Shown here piece after piece: positions 60,600 to 64,000 of a stretch of DNA of 64,000 nt. The position numbers and the translations under genes are program-made. The DNA is from Saccopteryx bilineata. Lineage: Eukaryota; Chordata; Mammalia; Chiroptera; Emballonuridae. The notes under the pieces are model-generated. The model was not told the origin of the DNA and ran no database searches. It saw only the letters and a program-made list of their open reading frames with translations. The DNA is taken from positions 116,955,033-117,019,032 of the forward strand of contig NC_089495.1 of NCBI RefSeq assembly GCF_036850765.1, given 5' to 3'. Numbering within the stretch: the stretch's first letter is position 1; every line of letters begins with the position of its first letter.

Positions 60600-61330
60600 T
60601 AAAGCCACTCAACTTAGTCTTTTGCTTTCATTATTTTCACTGGAAATGCTTTTGTCAAAGTCATCAGTGGCCTCCATTTGCTAAATCTGGGGACCAGTCT
60701 CAGTCCTAGTTAACATAATTCATCACACCCTCATCCTTGAACCATGTTCTTGTTTCGGCCATCAAAACCCCATACTTGTTCTCCGGCTTCCACACTCACT
60801 TCTCCTGTTCAGTCTCCTTTGCCGAATTCTCCTTTCTCCTCAACCACCTGACGTTGGAGTGTCCCAATGCGTAGTTCTTGGAGTCCTCTTTTTTTATGAC
60901 TCTCTTAGTTATCTCATTCAGTCATATGGCTTCAAGTATCATCTTTATACTGGAAACTCCACAATGTGTATTTCTAAGCCGGAATCTCTTTGTTGAACTC
61001 CAAGCTCTTACATTCAGCTGCCTATGTGGCATGTCTAATAGAAAATCAAACCTACCTTCTCCAGTTTTGAACTCCTTTGTTCCTTTCTGCCTACCCCTGA
61101 CCCCCAAAAAGTGCTCTACCGATAGTCTTTCTCATCCAAGTTTCCTGAAACTCCATCAGTCCAATTGTTCAAGCCAAAAGCTTGAAGCCATCCTTGACTT
61201 TTCTCTTCCTCTCTTCTGCCTCACATATATTGTCTCTTAGCAAATCCCATTGTCCTGACATCAAAATATATTCACAATTTTTCAGAATTTCACCACTTTT
61301 CACCATCTCCACAGCCACCACATAGGTCAG
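60600..61330 (+). repeat. L2 LINE reverse-transcriptase fragment, decayed
   Basis: 'gttggagtgtcccaatgcg' and, after it, 'tggcttcaagtatcatcttt' lie in L2 ORF2 order. The catalytic YADD position now reads YTGN (around 60945-60956), so it is dead. It continues to 'ttcaccacttttcaccatct'. Confidence 0.68.
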
Positions 61331-61569
61331 CCTCTTCTGAGTATGCTTTAATTTTAAACGTACCTTTAAATGCACAGTGCTCAGATATGGCCTGATGGAA
61401 CATCTTACAGTTATATCCATTTTTTCATCATAATGACTGATCCTAGGGTGGAAAGGACCATTTTAGTTTATATTACAATGTTAACTAGAATCAACCAAAA
61501 CTCCTGATGTTTTTCAATGTTGTTTGTAGATCAGTTGTCTCCATCTTCTAAAGTAATTATTGATAATGA

Positions 61570-61740
61570 CTATCATTTGTTGAGCACAGCTTTTTTCAGC
61601 ACAACCTCATAAACAGATATTATTACCCCAATCTGTAGAGGAAATAGTCTTTCAGAAGAGTTGAGTGATTTGCTCAAGATCGCAGAGCTAAAAATTAGTA
61701 GAACTGGCCGTAGAATTCGGATCTGTCTGCCTTCAGTGAT
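61570..61740 (+). repeat. MIR fragment
   Basis: 'ttgttgagcacagc', 'gatttgctcaagatcgcaga' and 'aattcggatctgtctgcc' match the MIR layout. Its last bases (from 61719) are also the first bases of the left arm of the inverted duplication. Confidence 0.72.
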
Positions 61741-62082
61741 CATCCTTGATGAAAGAGAACAAGAAACATACAAGGACTTGGAAGAAATTCTGCGTATTGA
61801 GAGGGTGTAAGGGATAGGACGCTTGGAGAATCAGACTAGAGAGGATGGTGCCAGATTTTGAGGGAGACCATCAACCGTACTGAGTTTGCGCTCTACTATC
61901 AAGCATTGGGGAGGGGAAGCTGTTACAAGTATTTTAAGAAGATTTATTTTTCTACATAATAATTACTCCTACTTTAGTATGAACTAGAAGACAGGAATGC
62001 TGAGAGTTTTCAATGGCCTCAGTTAGAGTAGTGGCCATGGAAAGGGGTTACCTAAAGGGTAGTGTTTGCAAATAGATACTCT
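61719..62082. repeat. Left arm of a 99%-identical inverted duplication
   Basis: 364 bases whose reverse complement is found at 62353-62713. Reading outward in, I count four single-base differences, all transitions, and one 3-base gap (AGA present here near 61987, absent in the other arm). The outer edge lies inside a MIR that continues beyond the arm, so this arm looks like the original copy. Confidence 0.97.
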
Positions 62083-62318
62083 AGTAGGGTGACTAAAAAG
62101 GCAGCATTGTTTGAAATTACACCATATAGGGATACCTTTACTGAAAGTTTTTTTAATGCCCAGTATAGACTTTTTGATATATTTATCTTCCTTTAGACTG
62201 TTGTTTGTTTTAAACAAAGGATTTTATGACCATTACCTATGAAGTGAAAATTTGAATATTAGATTTTTCTATCAGTTTGAGCGATGACTGAGACTCAAAC
62301 TTTTTCCCCAAAATGAGT

Positions 62319-62341
62319 ATTAGCCCTCTTAGAGGGCTAAT
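62319..62341. repeat. Perfect short hairpin in the spacer
   Basis: attagccctct, one unpaired t, then agagggctaat. It can be extended by one pair to 12 bp. It ends 11 bases before the right arm. Confidence 0.95.
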
Positions 62342-62352
62342 AGAGGCCAAAC

Positions 62353-62713
62353 AGAGTATCTATTTGCAAACACTACCCTTTAGGTAACCCCTTTCCATGG
62401 CCACTACTCTAACTGAGGCCATCGAAAACTCTCAGCATTCCTGTCTAGTTCATACTAAAGTAGGAGTAATTATTATGTAGAAAAATAAATCTTCTTAAAA
62501 TACTTGTAACAGCTTCCCCTCCCCAATGCTTGATAGTAGAGCGTAAACTCAGTACAGTTGATGGTCTCCCTCAAAATCTGGCACCATCCTCTCTAGTCTG
62601 ATTCTCCAAGCGCCCTATCCCTTACACCCTCTCAATACGCAGAATTTCTTCCAAGTCCTTGTATGTTTCTTGTTCTCTTTCATCAAGGATGATCACTGAA
62701 GGCAGACAGATCC
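62353..62713. repeat. Right arm of the inverted duplication
   Basis: 361 bases, mirror of 61719-62082, separated from it by 270 bases. Beyond 62713 the MIR sequence is not continued, so this arm is probably the inverted copy. No terminal repeats, A tail or target duplication of a transposon are seen. Confidence 0.97.
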
Positions 62714-63879
62714 TGCTTCTCCATAGCAGAAATGGAGTGGTCTTCTCCTTGAGCAGGCATTAAAAACCTAGATGTCCAAAAGAGCTTGCCAGGCTCATCC
62801 TATCCTGGACTGTCTGTAAAAGCATATGGTTTTGCTTTTAATTCCTTACACACATTGGTTGCACTATAGGTACATGACAGGACGCTAAATCTTCACATGC
62901 CACCCAATATCAATGACCGTTGTGGCTGAGTAAAGCAGTTATTTCTAGAGGATTGCCTGAGTTGAGGAGTTGATTCACTCCTAAATATTCTGTATTCCTG
63001 GATTAAACCTGATCAGCAAAACCTGTGAGCCAGGACCACCATGTTAGCCACTTTTCTGGTTCACTTATTTGTTTGCATGGTATTATTTGTCTTCATTCAA
63101 GTTACCTCAAGAAATAGGGACTTTATTATAAAGATGTACACTATGAACATATGGCCTGGAATTTTAAAACTGAAGAACAAAGTCAGCTCTGGGGACTGCT
63201 CTCTTATCTTTCTCTCATAACCCATGTGGTTTTCTAATCCTCAAGCATTCTTTTCTTTTTCCCCTCAACAGATAGACTTCATAGCTTTGGGTCACTTGGA
63301 TTTTCAGCTCCCCGGTGGCTGTCATGGCTCCCCTAGCCTCCCCTAGATCTTGACATCTCAGCTCCAGTTGCTGTTGCCAGTTACACAGTTCTCTCTGTGT
63401 TTCAGTTTGCTACAGAGACTCTGATTCACTAAGCTCATGCTCTTGAGCCTGGCCAAACCACAGAGTATTGGCAAACCTACGAACTGTCTGTCATTGATTC
63501 TGCCCCTTTCTTTCAGAAGGCAAGTGTGTGCTCTCTCGTACCACCTCTCTGGGGGAGTCATTGTTCTAAGCGGTGCTCTGGGAAAATACTCTAAGCCTTG
63601 ACGTTCACTATGAGGATATTGTTGAGACATTATTTATGACACTATATAGTGCCCTTTTTGTGAAAATCCTTGACATACATTTATTTTAAGCTTTAATATT
63701 AGCAATAATTATGCAATTATTCCTGAACTGGTTTGTTTGTATCTTAGTAACTTTGTGGTCAATTTATTACTTTTGTTTCACTGGCTGTTGAGATTTCACA
63801 AGTGTATGACCCAAACAAAGAAAATTTAAATGACTCTATTTTTATGCTTATTTTTTATTATCAGTCTTACATCTAGATT
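62714..63879 (+). other. NBEA intron, no feature recognised
   Basis: No gene, RNA or repeat seen. Confidence 0.45.
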
Positions 63880-63884
63880 CATTT

Positions 63885-64000
63885 TCTATTTTTCTTATTA
63901 ATTTTAATGGGGTGACATTGATCAATCAGGGTACATAGGTTTAGAGAAAACATCTCCAGGTTATTTTGACATTTGATTATGTTGCATACCCATCACCCAA
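63885..64000 (-). mobile_element. LINE-1 3' end, antisense, cut by the window end
   Basis: The + strand reads 'aatggggtgacattgatcaa', then 'atgttgcatacccatcaccc', the reverse complement of the L1 3' untranslated region common in bats and other laurasiatherians. The element continues past 64000. Confidence 0.75.

Noticed and set aside
60878..61240. 120-codon frame as a possible gene
   Set aside because: It follows the order of L2 reverse transcriptase with a lost YADD motif, so it is a transposon remnant.
21461..64000. Next NBEA exon (expected to start VLAYTEG)
   Set aside because: I searched by eye for the expected coding string after the PH-domain exon and did not find it. The intron most likely continues beyond the window.

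Overview
This window is vertebrate nuclear DNA, almost certainly from a bat. It carries about 20 copies of tRNA-derived SINEs of the kinds found in Chiroptera (heads such as 'ctggccggttggctcagtggtagagcg' split over the copies, and 'cctgaccaggcagtggcgcagtgg'), many with clean target-site duplications, plus hAT-, mariner- and Tigger-like DNA transposons. I cannot fix the bat family from the sequence alone.

The window lies inside the NBEA (neurobeachin) gene, read on the + strand. Two consecutive coding exons are visible: 1933-2076 (acidic linker before the PH-like domain) and 21324-21460 (start of the PH-like domain that precedes BEACH). Their phases join exactly (1 base + 2 bases make the Gly codon of 'LAG|PVVL'). 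Everything else on the + strand is intron: an unfinished intron before 1933, a 19.2 kb intron between the exons, and at least 42.5 kb after 21460. No further NBEA exon was recognised.

MAB21L1, a single-exon developmental regulator gene, lies in the large downstream intron in antisense orientation (CDS 25102 down to 24023, 359 codons plus stop). This nested arrangement is the conserved mammalian one. Around it, from about 18.0 to 35.6 kb, I see no interspersed repeats but several CpG-rich blocks (about 19.54-20.33, 24.06-25.35 and 27.2-27.87 kb), as expected for a dosage-sensitive developmental locus. A compact element with a TATA motif, a CCAAT motif and a homeodomain-type site lies at 25.64-25.73 kb and may serve MAB21L1, a short downstream NBEA transcript, or both.

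The flanks (0-15 kb and 35.6-64 kb) are ordinary intron filled with SINEs, decayed L2, MIR and L1 fragments, two probable solo LTRs and DNA transposons. Well-resolved nests include an old L1 holding a hAT element that holds a mariner (51.86-53.59 kb), and a Tigger-like element holding a mariner (35.63-36.88 kb). The two mariner copies are internally deleted in the same way.

The most unusual structure is a near-perfect 364/361-bp inverted duplication (61719-62082 and 62353-62713, 4 mismatches and one 3-bp gap). It matches no transposon family I know, and one arm breaks off inside a MIR, so it looks like a recent local template-switch event or an assembly artefact. I found no previously undescribed protein-coding system here.
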